Shown here one piece after another: positions 11,135 through 21,715 of a stretch of DNA of 64,000 nucleotides. Every line of letters begins with the position of its first letter. The stretch's first letter is position 1. The stretch spans positions 81,256,501-81,320,500 of the forward strand of contig CM074858.1 of the NCBI GenBank assembly GCA_037501455.1, read 5' to 3'. A program made the position numbers and the translations under genes. The DNA is from Lantana camara (taxonomy: Eukaryota > Streptophyta > Magnoliopsida > Lamiales > Verbenaceae). A model generated the notes under the pieces. It saw nothing but the letters and a program-made list of their open reading frames with translations. It searched no databases and was not told the origin of the DNA.

Positions 11135-12862
11135 GATGGCTACATTCTTCATTTTAAGGCATTCAAATTTGGCAATTCCTTTTCTCACTCTTAAAGCATC
11201 CGAGAGTCTCTCTCTCTAGCTTATTAATTAATCCTTAATTAAGGATTAATTAATTATTTAATTAGGTGGTTATATAATTAATATATAATCCACTTAATTA
11301 ATAGAAAATAGGGATTTTCTGAAATTAGAAAAAAGGGTTTTCTAGAAAAATATTTTTTCAAGTATTTAGCAAAATACTGCCGGAGCCCACACTCCAATTT
11401 CTTAATCGGGGATATTACGGGGAAGCTCTGCCGGTTTCACGAGAAAATATCGAGGTGCTGGAAAAGTGCCGTTGATAGCCAATTTTGCAGTAAGGTAATA
11501 CCGTTGTGCTGCCCAAATTAATATTTGCATATTATGATTATATGCTAGATGATTTAAAATTATCTTATTGATGCCTGTATATATTAGATTTATGATGCCC
11601 AATTTGTTTTGCTGCGTTATTAAAATATTTTTGAAATATTTTGATAACGAGGTTATGGCGAAATTTTTTGAAATATTCCGCTGTACCGTCACTCTGTCTC
11701 GGGCCCGACTGTTAGGAATAGTGCCCTAGAAAGCCGATTCGACGTAATCTGCTTTGGGACTTTTCTTGTATCACAGACAATCTTTGAATAATATACGATT
11801 GATTATAGGCAAACACTTCTTTATATGCCAATACGTGTTTTGTGTGTTTCCATTACGTGCGCATGTATGAGAACTCCCCTAATCCTGATGACTTTAGGAC
11901 TCTACCATTTAGGTGAAATGGTTCATGAAACGAGCCCTACATCACATAAGTCATGATTAGTAAAATACTCCAAGCCGATGAGTCCTACAAACAGTGGGAG
12001 TGTCAACCTGACTCCTCTAAGGCTTGCTTGTGGGATCACGCCCTTAAGAAGGACCACATTGTTTCATGGAGGTGCAAAGTGTATAGTTGATACGTGCGTG
12101 ATACATGAGGGTGCTTACTTTAATAAGTAAGTTCACTGAGGTGCCCCGTGTGAGAACATTCCTAAATGGGAAAGGAAGTTTCTATTTCAGGAAATGGAAA
12201 CTTCCAGATTAGGAAATATCTCACGAGTCATTGATGTGATTAATTGATCCTTAGACTTGAGGTTCCATATTACTTTATGAGTTAACTCTGTAGTCTTTGG
12301 TATAAGCTTTAAAGGGTGTCGCCTTAGACAACTGATTCAAGGCTTATGCTGGGGCTGCACAAGTGACTCATGAAAGTGAATGAGAATCAAGAAAGGACCT
12401 ACACTTGCATTTGCAAGGTGATCTCTTATTGTGTAAGTCATTCATATGCCATATGGAGTCCTTGGCCAAGGCAGTAGATCAAGACATCAAGAAAAGGGTT
12501 TCTTGGATTGAGATCAAATGGATATGAAATGCACTTAGCTTTAAGACCAGATTATTAGGGTTCTAATTATTCCCTTACCCTAGATCATGGTTGAGAGATA
12601 GTAAGTAGGAGGATTGTATCTCACATGAATCAATGACTTAAAGGTTCTGTCGAATCCGAACATTCCAATTCAGCTAGGGGTTAAACACCTGTTGCTAGAC
12701 TATGGTCGTTTAATCTGTGGACTGATTAATTAATTAGTGAATTAATTAATTAGGGTCACTGCTAATTGAATTGAGAACCTAGAGGGTCACACACAACAAC
12801 TTGGTTACATGAGTTGAGGCTTTAAAATGATTAAACGAGTTAATCAAGCCAAGAGGGTTCCA

Positions 12863-12930
12863 CACGTGTGAAACCACACGTGTGGCTCACGTGAGTGACA
12901 CGTGTCATTGTGACACGTGTCACACACGTG
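12863..12930 (+). promoter_or_regulatory. Cluster of six CACGTG boxes in RE-2 LTR
   Basis: CACGTG at 12863, 12877, 12888, 12899, 12914 and 12925, six copies in 68 bp, with TATAAATATA starting at 12931. Most copies sit in longer palindromes such as CACACGTGTG, TCACGTGA and GACACGTGTC. CACGTG is the G-box bound by plant bZIP and bHLH factors. The cluster is repeated at 20569-20636 and is partly kept in the RE-3 LTRs and in L3. Confidence 0.75.
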
Positions 12931-13490
12931 TATAAATATATGTGTATATTTATTTATGTATTAAATAATTAATGTGATTAATTATTTAATAGAGTTTGGT
13001 TTAATTTTGAATTAAAAAGAAAGTCTTATTTTGGAGAAAAATAATCTAGTTAATTAATTATGAATTAATTAATTAGATAAAATAAGTTATTTATTTTAAA
13101 TAAATAAAGTATAAAATTATCCAAAAATAGTTTGGATATTTTTAGCTCTCTTGAAAGTTGATTTGAATTAGAATTCAAAGTCAAAGTCAAAATTACTTGA
13201 TGATCAATTAATAGGAGAGAGAGAGAGACCAAAATCCTAGCCCATTAAGGACTAGGAATTTCGTCCCTCCCCTTTCTTATATATAGGGGAGCTCATGCTC
13301 CCCCTTTAGAGCTAATAGACAATTCTTGGTTTATGTGTTGAACACCTTCCTTTCTCCAAGATAAAATAAAACCCTAGGTTAAGCCTAAACACTAACTAGA
13401 GAACTAGCATCCTTACTAGTTAGATTGTAGCCAAGTTGGTGGACTATCTCTTGAGACTTCAAGTTAGAAGTTTTGAAGATTCGAGCTTTA

Positions 13491-13831
13491 CCAAAAGTGG
13501 GGATTAAGCAAAAACGATCAGAAGGGATGATGAAACGATTCTGAACCCGACGTGAAGCGAATGAAAAAATCGAACCAAAGAAGATGGCGAAAACCGTTCG
13601 TCCATATCCTGAAGGATGAATTTTTTCACGAGGGTTTTGTGACTGGCAGTTTTCTACTTTCGCAAAACTGGTTTTCGAAGGGAGTTTCAATCCTGCTTTT
13701 CTCGTTTCATGTTTCTTTCTTTATGTTATATTGTTAAGAACATCTCTAACATGAATTGAATCTAGGTTGGTGTGGATTGCCTTCCCGACAATGGATTCTG
13801 AAGTAGAAAGAGACTTTCGAGGGACGGGTTG
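13491..13831 (+). other. ~330-bp segment in RE-2 LTRs absent from RE-3 LTRs
   Basis: In RE-3 the words GATTCGAGCTTTACC-like and AAGCCGCGAGAAG lie almost side by side (complement around 49545-49585). In both RE-2 LTRs about 330 bp separates them, which accounts for the length difference of about 2.29 against 1.95 kb. I do not recognise the segment; it has no TSD I can define and no long conserved ORF. Confidence 0.65.
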
Positions 13832-14001
13832 TCAAGCCGCGAGAAGAGCGTTCTTGGGTGGCTTGAAACGCTTCAAGAAAGAATAAAAGAAAAGTAAGTT
13901 TTCTATCTCTACGAATTTGGTTACACGATTGCGAGTCCAAGATCCTTTTGTTGGAAAATTTTTTAAATTCCGCTGCTTTCTGATTCGTGTTTTCCAACAA
14001 G

Positions 14002-14014
14002 TGGTATCAGAGCC
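14002..14014 (+). promoter_or_regulatory. RE-2 primer-binding site
   Basis: TGGTATCAGAGCC, two bases after the 5' LTR; complementary to initiator tRNA-Met. It is intact in spite of the decayed coding region. Confidence 0.95.
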
Positions 14015-14332
14015 ACCTCGTTAATCGTGTTTCTGATTCGTCTCAATTATTCTGAATTTGGTAGAAATTCTTAGGCTTAGATGCGAATTAGGTATTCATG
14101 AGTTCTTTTAGAAAGCCTGAAATACGAAACTGTAATTTTTCCTGAATTTCTGAAACTGTTTTCTTAAATTGTGTTTTTGAAAACCGTTTTGATTGAAATA
14201 TGTTTAAATCGAATTTTTTAATTTTGGATTGAATTGGTTTTGAGAAACCTGGACACGAAACGGATCACGAAAAGGACGAGCCTAGGCGTGCTAGCACGTC
14301 GCACGCCCAGGCCCGCCGCTGCCACCCAGCTC

Positions 14333-14394
14333 CTCCCGCAACCGCGCGGGAGCCGTCCCGGGCGCGCCTAGCCCGTCCCGCAACCCCGCGGGAC
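14333..14394 (+). other. Paired GC hairpins in RE-2 leader
   Basis: CTCCCGC (14333) pairs with GCGGGAG (14346), and GTCCCGC (14375) pairs with GCGGGAC (14388), each closing a short loop starting AAC. The outermost pair is swapped from C-G to G-C between the two. RE-3 has the counterpart at 56196-56217. Confidence 0.65.
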
Positions 14395-15635
14395 GCCTGC
14401 CCAGCCCGCCTAGTCGCGGCGGGCGCTGCTGCGCGCTGCTGCGCGAAAGTGCCTCGCGCGGCTAGGCCCGTTTTCGGGCCCGTTTTCGTGTTTCGTGTTT
14501 TTGTGTTTTCGGTCCGTAAAATCCTGATTTAAATTTTATTTTAATTTTATCTTTTAAAATCAGTTTTGCTAAAATAAAATTATTTTAAAATTTTGATTAA
14601 ATTGGGATTTTTGAGAAATTAAGCGATTTAAATTTTGAAAAAATTACAATCTTTATTTTCTGAAAATAATGAAAGAATAAAATTATTAATTTTGGAAATT
14701 AATTGGAATTTTATTGGTTTGTTGTTTTTCGGGTTTTATTGAAAAGGCTCTTGAACAAGAATTGCATCTAAGTCCTGTTTTAAGTCATTAGGACTTGAAA
14801 CGAGAATTTTAATTTATTGGCTAAATTTAAATTCTCGCAAAAGCATGTTAGGTGATCATGGGTTTAGATCTATGTATGGTTTTAATTTATGCACATGGAT
14901 GGTTTAAATTGGGGTTGGAGCCCTATAGTTGCGTTTTTCAATTGAGGTTGGAGCCTCACTTATGTTGTGATTTATTATGTGGCTTTCCATATTACTGTTT
15001 TTGAGGCCGGGGTATGCCCCGTGTAATTGTCTAAGGCCAATATGAAGATTGAGCCTTATTACTTTATGTCTTTTTCTTTTTATTGTAATTTGAGAGTAAA
15101 GATAGGTGGTGAGGTTTTATTTTCATTTTGGAGACAATGCACCCATGGAGTAAGATGGACCACATTCAAGTAACAAGGAGGCCATAAGTGAAGACCCCTC
15201 AAAATGTTAGGGAGGGGAATCTCAATTGTTAAATGTAATAGAGATAGGGCTCGTATTTTGTTACCGCTTTCCCTTATGTGATTTAAACTGTTTATGTGGC
15301 ATGTATGTTAGAACTTGTGATTGTGGAGTGGCTCCCACATATCACGCATAAGATAGGTAGAACCCATGATCATTACATGTTAGTATCATGCTAGGACATG
15401 TTATCTGTTTATGTGCTTGTTTGATATGCATTTAAGTGTACTTGCATTAATCAAGACTAATAAAATTGGATAACATATATGTTGGTGAGGTCGAACCGGA
15501 CAACTCTCCGGTTGATTCGAAAATTCCCATTAAATATTAAGCTAATTTCGAACAAATAGGTGTTTAATTCGAGATGCAAATTTTGAATTAAATTCCTAGC
15601 ATTCCATCAATAGGTTTTAAGTTTAGTAAGTAAAG

Positions 15636-15972
15636 CTAGTTATTGTCCGCGAGTCGTGGGATAGCTAGTGGAGCTTATTAGTTCTTAGTTACCTAATTAA
15701 TCATTTTAAATGGTCAATATTTCGTGGTCAATTTTAGCAAGGGTGATGTCCGCGAGTCGTGGGTCGTTCGAACTAAGTTTTGGTCATGATCTTATGATTG
15801 ATGGGTCTAGCTTAACGCCTAAGTAAATATGGATGTCGCACGAGTCGTGGGTCCATATTGAAAGATAGGTGATGCAAAAACAATTACTAAGAATTCTAAA
15901 GGTGTTAGAATTGGTAAGTTGTACCTACCTAGGGTTCTTACTTAGAATGTCCGCGAGTCGTGGGTTCGAGGT
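15636..15972 (+). other. Array of four AGT-triloop stem-loops in RE-2 leader
   Basis: Four hairpins at 15636-15668, 15741-15769, 15826-15859 and 15940-15972. Each contains TGTCCGCGAGTCGTGGG or a close variant, whose middle folds as CCGCG-AGT-CGTGG. The flanking outer stems are all different: CTAGTTAT/ATAGCTAG, GGGTGA/TCGTTC, AATATGGA/TCCATATT and ACTTAGAA/TTCGAGGT. The third has CACG/CGTG where the others have CGCG/CGTG, which also pairs. The array ends about 190 bases before the gag remnant. The role is unknown; packaging, dimerisation or translation control are candidates. Confidence 0.8.
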
Positions 15973-16164
15973 AAAATGCCTAGGATCTTAGTACCCATTG
16001 GGAAACGTGTTCCTCTTAGATCTTTGGGAATTATAGATCTTTGAAAAACAGTGGGAGCTACATTAGATTAAAGACCTTATCTTTTGTATATCGTTATAAT
16101 TCAGCATGCCCACATTTTCTCTGCTTAGCATTTAGGTTGTAGTTCTGTGATTCTCTACAATATG

Positions 16165-19100
16165 AAATGCAAACCCATTCGTATCCATCCTTAAGTCAAA
16201 TAAGTTGACTAAGTCCTGACTAACTCTAAATGGCTTCGGATCCTAAAATTCATTTTAGAATCCGACTAGAGAAAGGCATTCTCTAAAGGGCGAAGTTTTC
16301 AATTGTGAAAAGTCGACCCGGGCCAAAAGAGAAGCAATCTGAGGTGAATGGATTTTTCCAAACCACTTAAAAGCAATTGAACCACCTCATAAAAATGTTA
16401 CAAGGTATAACATTATGGAATTATTCAATATTCCAAATGAGGTAACAAGTGCACACGAACAAGGTCTAAAGATCTTATTTGAAGATCTTATGGTCTCAAT
16501 CATCAACTGAGAAAAGAGTTCTCAATGCACTGATTGCTTACATTGCTTCGACTATCATTCAAACCCTTTATGCTCAACTAGAATGATGCTAATGTAGCAT
16601 AGTTAATCATTTAAGTTGATAATGGTTGAGAGCATCCTTAAGAAGGAATAAAAGGTTGAGATGGTTAATTCTTCTTCTAAAACTCCCTAAGTTAAAGGCT
16701 TGAAGGCCTAAAGAAGAAGAAACCCTTAAGAGCCCAATGGAGGGGCATGTAAGGGGTACGCCCAAAAGACACTAGAGATCAAATAGGACGTTTGCTTCTA
16801 TGGTAGCAAATAAGGACTTTGAAAGGGAACTGGAAAGAGTATGAGTACTTTGAAATGTTACCTCGTTTAGTAATTCTACTAGGAATAGAATTTACTAGTC
16901 TTAAGTCAATTCTGCATGAGCCGTTGTGCAAAGACTCAAGGCACTAATGTTCTGAACATACAACGAGAAAACAAAAGTAAGTGAGATGACAAAGCTTCGA
17001 ATTACTTTGGAACGTTGAGATATAAAAGGATTAGCAAGTCAGACACCTTAGGATCATTCTATGAAAATGAACCTATAGTGTTGACTTCCTTTGAATCCTG
17101 TCATGAGGGAAGCGTTCCTGAATCCCGTTTATAAGAAACGTGGAACGTTCCAAAATTATAGTGGATTTCGATCCGTGCTGATGAGTGTAAGATGCTTAAT
17201 GTAAGCACTAGATACAATCGTCAGTTTAATCATTATGAATGAATGTACTTGTTAAAGTACAAATTCGAAACTTATATGAAATTCTTAGAATTTCGAAAGG
17301 AGGTTAGGAACCGAAGTAGTCATAAGTTATAGGTAAATCGATATGATCGAGATAGCCAATATCTTAGCAACTAATTCCTTACTCATCTTAGAGATAATAG
17401 GATTATCTCTCAGTAAACTAATTCGAGAACACCTTAGTGTTTCCAAATGAGGGAATGAAATCTAATGCAACATGGTCCATTCCATAGCAAGCTTTACTGA
17501 CTTATAATCATTCTAGGAATAAACTCCCAGAATATGCAGTTAGAGATTTTGAATTTAGTACCTTCCAAAATCAGTCCTTTAGTTGCACTATGCAATGTGG
17601 CATATTAAATTCCCTAATTATTCTTATCCAAGAATTTAGTAGAATCCTCTTAAGTGAAGAGGATAGTGGGAGATAAGTTTGAAATGAGTTCAAGTTTATA
17701 CAACGATATTGAATATTGTTTCTGCAATTCCCTTAGACAAAGGTTGTTTGTCTCAAGGAATGTATCTTTCTCAAGGAATCGTTCCTATAGAAGAAGAAAG
17801 ACAAGCAAGCAGACCTCAAAGAAATTTAAGGATAAATATCCACGCCACATATAGAAGGAACGAGCCCATCTGATAAAATTTAGCCAAATTTTAGAGTATG
17901 TACACGTGTGAAACCCTTCTCTTAAGACGTGTTTAGAACGCGTTCCTAGATAGCCAAGGAATTACTTGAAGAGGAGACACTATCAGATTTGGAATCTGAG
18001 TAGTGTAAGCAAGCCTTGAAATCCAATATGGATTCCATATACTCAAACCAAGTTTTGACCTTGGTTGATCCACCTGATAGGATCAAGCTCGTGGAGCTTC
18101 GAGTAAATGGAAAGCATTACAACCTTCTTGACGATTGAAATGCAAAAGTCCATTTGGATTATGTTTACCACATCCTCATATTCTGACTATGAGATATGAT
18201 AAATGAATATGAGAACTATCTTGTTCAATATGAGATTGAAAGAGACTGAAATAAGGTATTTCTATAAATCTCATATTCAGTGGGAGTATGCATAAGGTAT
18301 GCAAATCCCTAAAGTCAATCTGTGGATTGATAAAGGCTTCTAGGAGTTAGACAATTCGATTCCACAGTCAAATCGTTTGACACAGATAGAAGTCGAATAA
18401 GTCTCAGAGTGTACATATGAAAGTTAGTGATGTAAGAGTCAATTTTGGTTCTTTAGAAGACGATGTCCTTCTCATTAGGAATGTCAAGGATGACGTGAAA
18501 GTTACCAATTCTTGTTTAAGAAACAATTTGACATGAAAGATCTTGGTGATTATCCTATATTCTCGACATTCAGATCTATAGAAGATAGATCTAAGAGAAT
18601 AAAAGGATTATCACAAAATGAGTACATAACCACGGTACTAAAAGGAGTTTAGTATGGACAATGGAACGTCTCTTTAGAAGAGTATGTGTCCTAAGATAAA
18701 CTTTGAGAAAGTTAGAATGTCCAAAATCCCTTTAAGTGAAAGGGTGCATAATGTATGAAAAGTTATGTACTAAATTAGATATGGCACAACACTAAGCGTA
18801 GTAGGCCGAATCTAATATGACCTCAGAGAAGGTCATTAGATCTCTGTAAAGGATGTCCTCAGAGTACTTGAGAAGAAATGAGGATATGTATTAGTTTACA
18901 GAGCCCAAAAGATCTTGTTGTTAGAAGGATATTTGATGTAACCGTTCATCAAACATGGATGATTATGAAATCATTGCAAGGATACAACTTCTACCAGAAT
19001 GGTAATGCAATGTGTTGGAAAGGGTTCCAAGGACGGACATTGCAAAACTCGACTGTCGTAGTTGAGAACTTAGTCGTATTATATAACGCTAAGTTAAGTG

Positions 19101-19400
19101 TTTGGGTAAGAAACTCCATCAAACCAGTTAGATGAAGTTCCTAGCATGAAACAACTCCTTTATCATATTGTATGATAAAATGGATGGTTGCTCAAGTAAG
19201 AGAACCAAGACCTCACCAAGAGACTGAACACGTGATTACGAATCACTTTATAAGGAAAAGGTGTTTCCTAAGAGATGTGTAAACAAGAGGGTCACATCAG
19301 CAGAGAATATAGCAGATCCACTTTGGAAACGCCCAAAGTCAATAGGCTCTCAAAGTGCATCTTGAGAAGATGGGACTTAGAATACCTAAATGGCTTTTAC
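16165..19400 (+). pseudogene. RE-2 gag-pol remnant, heavily indel-damaged
   Basis: Copia coding sequence that is recognisable only in short stretches. Near 16168 the bases correspond to RE-3's gag start (ATKNP..VSIL.SNKLT) but hit stops at once. Around 18040-18085 a stretch matches the RT word TLVDPPDRIK. Near 18525-18600 the order MKDLGD, then YRSRS, then KGLSQNEY appears across frames. Near 19300 an ENIADP-like word matches the end of RNase H. Many small deletions, rather than only stops, destroy all frames, and I see no active-site block intact. This cannot make functional proteins, although its LTRs, PBS and PPT are intact. Confidence 0.85.
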
Positions 19401-19414
19401 GGGCAAGTGGGAGA
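19401..19414 (+). promoter_or_regulatory. RE-2 polypurine tract
   Basis: GGGCAAGTGGGAGA, one base before the 3' LTR and identical to the tract of RE-1. Confidence 0.92.
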
Positions 19415-19415
19415 T

Positions 19416-21703
19416 TGTTAGGAATAGTGCCCTAGAAAGCCGATTCGACGTAATCTGCTTTGGGACTTTTCTTGTATCACAGACAATCTTTGAATAATAT
19501 ACGATTGATTATAGGCAAACACTTCTTTATATGCCAATACGTGTTTTGTGTGTTTCCATTACGTGCGCATGTATGAGAACTCCCCTAATCCTGATGACTT
19601 TAGGACTCTACCATTTAGGTGAAATGGTTCATGAAACGAGCCCTATATCACATAAGTCATGATTAGTAAAATACTCCAAGCCGATGAGTCCTACAGACAG
19701 TGGGAGTGTCAACCTGACTCCTCTAAGGCTTGCTTGTGGGATCACGCCCTTAAGAAGGACCACATTGTTTCATGGAGGTGCAAAGTGTATAGTTGATACG
19801 TGCGTGATACATGAGGGTGCTTACTTTAATAAGTAAGTTCACTGAGGTGCCCCGTGTGAGAACATTCCTAAATGGGAAAGGAAGTTTCTATTTCAGGAAA
19901 TGGAAACTTCCAGATTAGGAAATATCTCACGAGTCATTGATGTGATTAATTGATCCTTAGACTTGAGGTTCCATATTACTTTATGAGTTAACTCTGTAGT
20001 CTTTGGTATAAGCTTTAAAGGGTGTCGCCTTAGAAAACTGATTCAAGGCTTATGCTGGGGCTGCACAAGTGACTCATGAAAGTGAATGAGAATCAAGAAA
20101 GGACCTACACTTGCATTTGCAAGGTGATCTCTTATTGTGTAAGTCATTCATATGCCATATGGAGTCCTTGGCCAAGGCAGTAGATCAAGACATCAAGAAA
20201 AGGGTTTCTTGGATTGAGATCAAATGGATATGAAATGCACTTAGCTTTAAGACCAGATTATTAGGGTTCTAATTATTCCCTTACCCTAGATCATGGTTGA
20301 GAGATAGTAAGTAGGAGGATTGTATCTCACATGAATCAATGACTTAAAGGTTCTGTCGAATCCGAACATTCCAATTCAGCTAGGGGTTAAACACCTGTTG
20401 CTAGACTATGGTCGTTTAATCTGTGGACTGATTAATTAATTAGTGAATTAATTAATTAGGGTCACTGCTAATTGAATTGAGAACCTAGAGGGTCACACAC
20501 AACAACTTGGTTACATGAGTTGAGGCTTTAAAATGATTAAACGAGTTAATCAAGCCAAGAGGGTTCCACACGTGTGAAACCACACGTGTGGCTCACGTGA
20601 GTGACACGTGTCATTGTGACACGTGTTACACACGTGTATAAATATATGTGTATATTTATTTATGTATTAAATAATTAATGTGATTAATTATTTAATAGAC
20701 TTTGGTTTAATTTTGAATTAAAAAGAAAGTCTTATTTTGGAGAAAAATAATCTAGTTAATTAATTATGAATTAATTAATTAGATAAAATAAGTTATTTAT
20801 TTTAAATAAATAAAGTATAAAATTATCCAAAAATAGTTTGGATATTTTTAGCTCTCTTGAAAGTTGATTTGAATTAGAATTCAAAGTCAAAGTCAAAATT
20901 ACTTGATGATCAAGTAATAGGAGAGAGAGAGAGACCAAAATCCTAGCCCATTAAGGACTAGGAATTTCGTCCCTCCCATTTCTTATATATAGGGGAGCTC
21001 ATGCTCCCCTTTAGAGCTAATAGACAATTCTTGGTTCATGTGTTGAACACCTTCCTTTCTCCAAGATAAAATAAAACCCTAGGTTAAGCTTAAACACTAA
21101 CTAGAGAACTAGCATCCTTACTAGTTAGATTGTAGCCAAGTTGGTGGACTATCTCTAGAGACTTCAAGTTAGAAGTTTTGAAGATTCGAGCTTTACCAAA
21201 AGTGGGGATTAAGCAAAAACGATCAGAAGGGATGATGAAACGATTCTGAACCCGACGTGAAGCGAATGAAAAAATCGAACCAAAGAAGATGGCGAAAACC
21301 GTTTGTCCATATCCTGAAGGATGAATTTTTTCACGAGGGTTTTGTGACTGGCAGTTTTCGACTTTCGCAAAACTGTTTTCGAAGGGAGTTTCAATCCTGC
21401 TTTTCTCGTTTCATGTTTCTTTCTTTATGTTATATTGTTAAGAACATCTCTAACATGAATTGAATCTAGGTTGGTGTGGATTGCTATCCCGACAATGGAT
21501 TCTGAAGTAGAAAGAGACTTTCGAGGGACGGGTTGTCAAGCCGCGAGAAGAGCGTTCTTGGGTGGCTTGAAACGCTTCAAGAAAGAATAAAAGAAAAGTA
21601 AGTTTTCTATCTCTACGAATTTGGTTACACGATTGCGAGTCCAAGATCCTTTTGTTGGAAAATTTTTTAAATTCCGCTGCTTTCTGATTCGTGTTTTCCA
21701 ACA
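19416..21703 (+). mobile_element. RE-2 3' LTR
   Basis: 2,288 bp, TGTTAGG to CCAACA, nearly identical to 11710-13999. It is followed at 21704 by GCCACACCAACA, the end of RE-1's 3' LTR, which proves that RE-2 is nested in RE-1. The CACGTG cluster is at 20569-20636. Confidence 0.95.
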
Positions 21704-21715
21704 GCCACACCAACA
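21704..21715 (+). mobile_element. RE-1 3' LTR, terminal 12 bp
   Basis: GCCACACCAACA completes the LTR interrupted at 11709, as shown by the uninterrupted copy at 4343-4354. Confidence 0.9.

Larger units (their letters stand above)
9440..11709 (+). mobile_element. RE-1 3' LTR, main part (continues at 21704-21715)
   Basis: Begins TGTTAGGATTAATGCCC one base after the PPT. It is broken at 11709/11710 by RE-2 and its last bases (GCCACACCAACA) resume at 21704. Total length without RE-2 is about 2.28 kb. It contains an approximate 53-bp duplication near 10439-10540, a 19-base A run (10541-10559), a GC-rich block (10561-11060), a TATA box and a pyrimidine-rich CTCTCTCTCT stretch near 11206. The end matches the 5' LTR fragment at 3863-4354. 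Confidence 0.9.
11710..13999 (+). mobile_element. RE-2 5' LTR
   Basis: Starts TGTTAGGAATAGTGCCC and ends GTTTTCCAACA; 2,290 bp. Compared with 19416-21703 I count by eye only about 15-20 substitutions and two single-base indels, so the insertion is young. The left flank, GGGCCCGAC, looks like GCCAC with two bases lost, against GCCAC at 21704 on the other side. TATA-like sequence occurs at 12931 (TATAAATATA) and near 13276 (TTATATATAGGGG). The second resembles the core promoter position in RE-3. Confidence 0.95.
14015..16164 (+). other. RE-2 long untranslated leader
   Basis: About 2.15 kb from the PBS to the gag remnant, with no conserved protein. It matches RE-3's leader (54469-56533, reverse strand) along most of its length. 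It contains a GC-rich block at about 14275-14480 with two hairpins, and an array of four stem-loops at 15636-15972. Its preservation while the genes decay suggests cis-acting roles. Confidence 0.75.

Noticed and set aside
11973..11990. CCGATGAGTCC in the RE-2 LTR resembles the CTGATGAGTCC core of a hammerhead ribozyme.
   Set aside because: No GAAA box or helix II complement follows and the first core base differs, so a catalytic fold is not supported.
15636..15972. Regularly spaced ~17-nt repeats reminiscent of a CRISPR array.
   Set aside because: Only four copies, unequal long spacers, eukaryotic retrotransposon context and no cas genes; the units are hairpins in an LTR-element leader.
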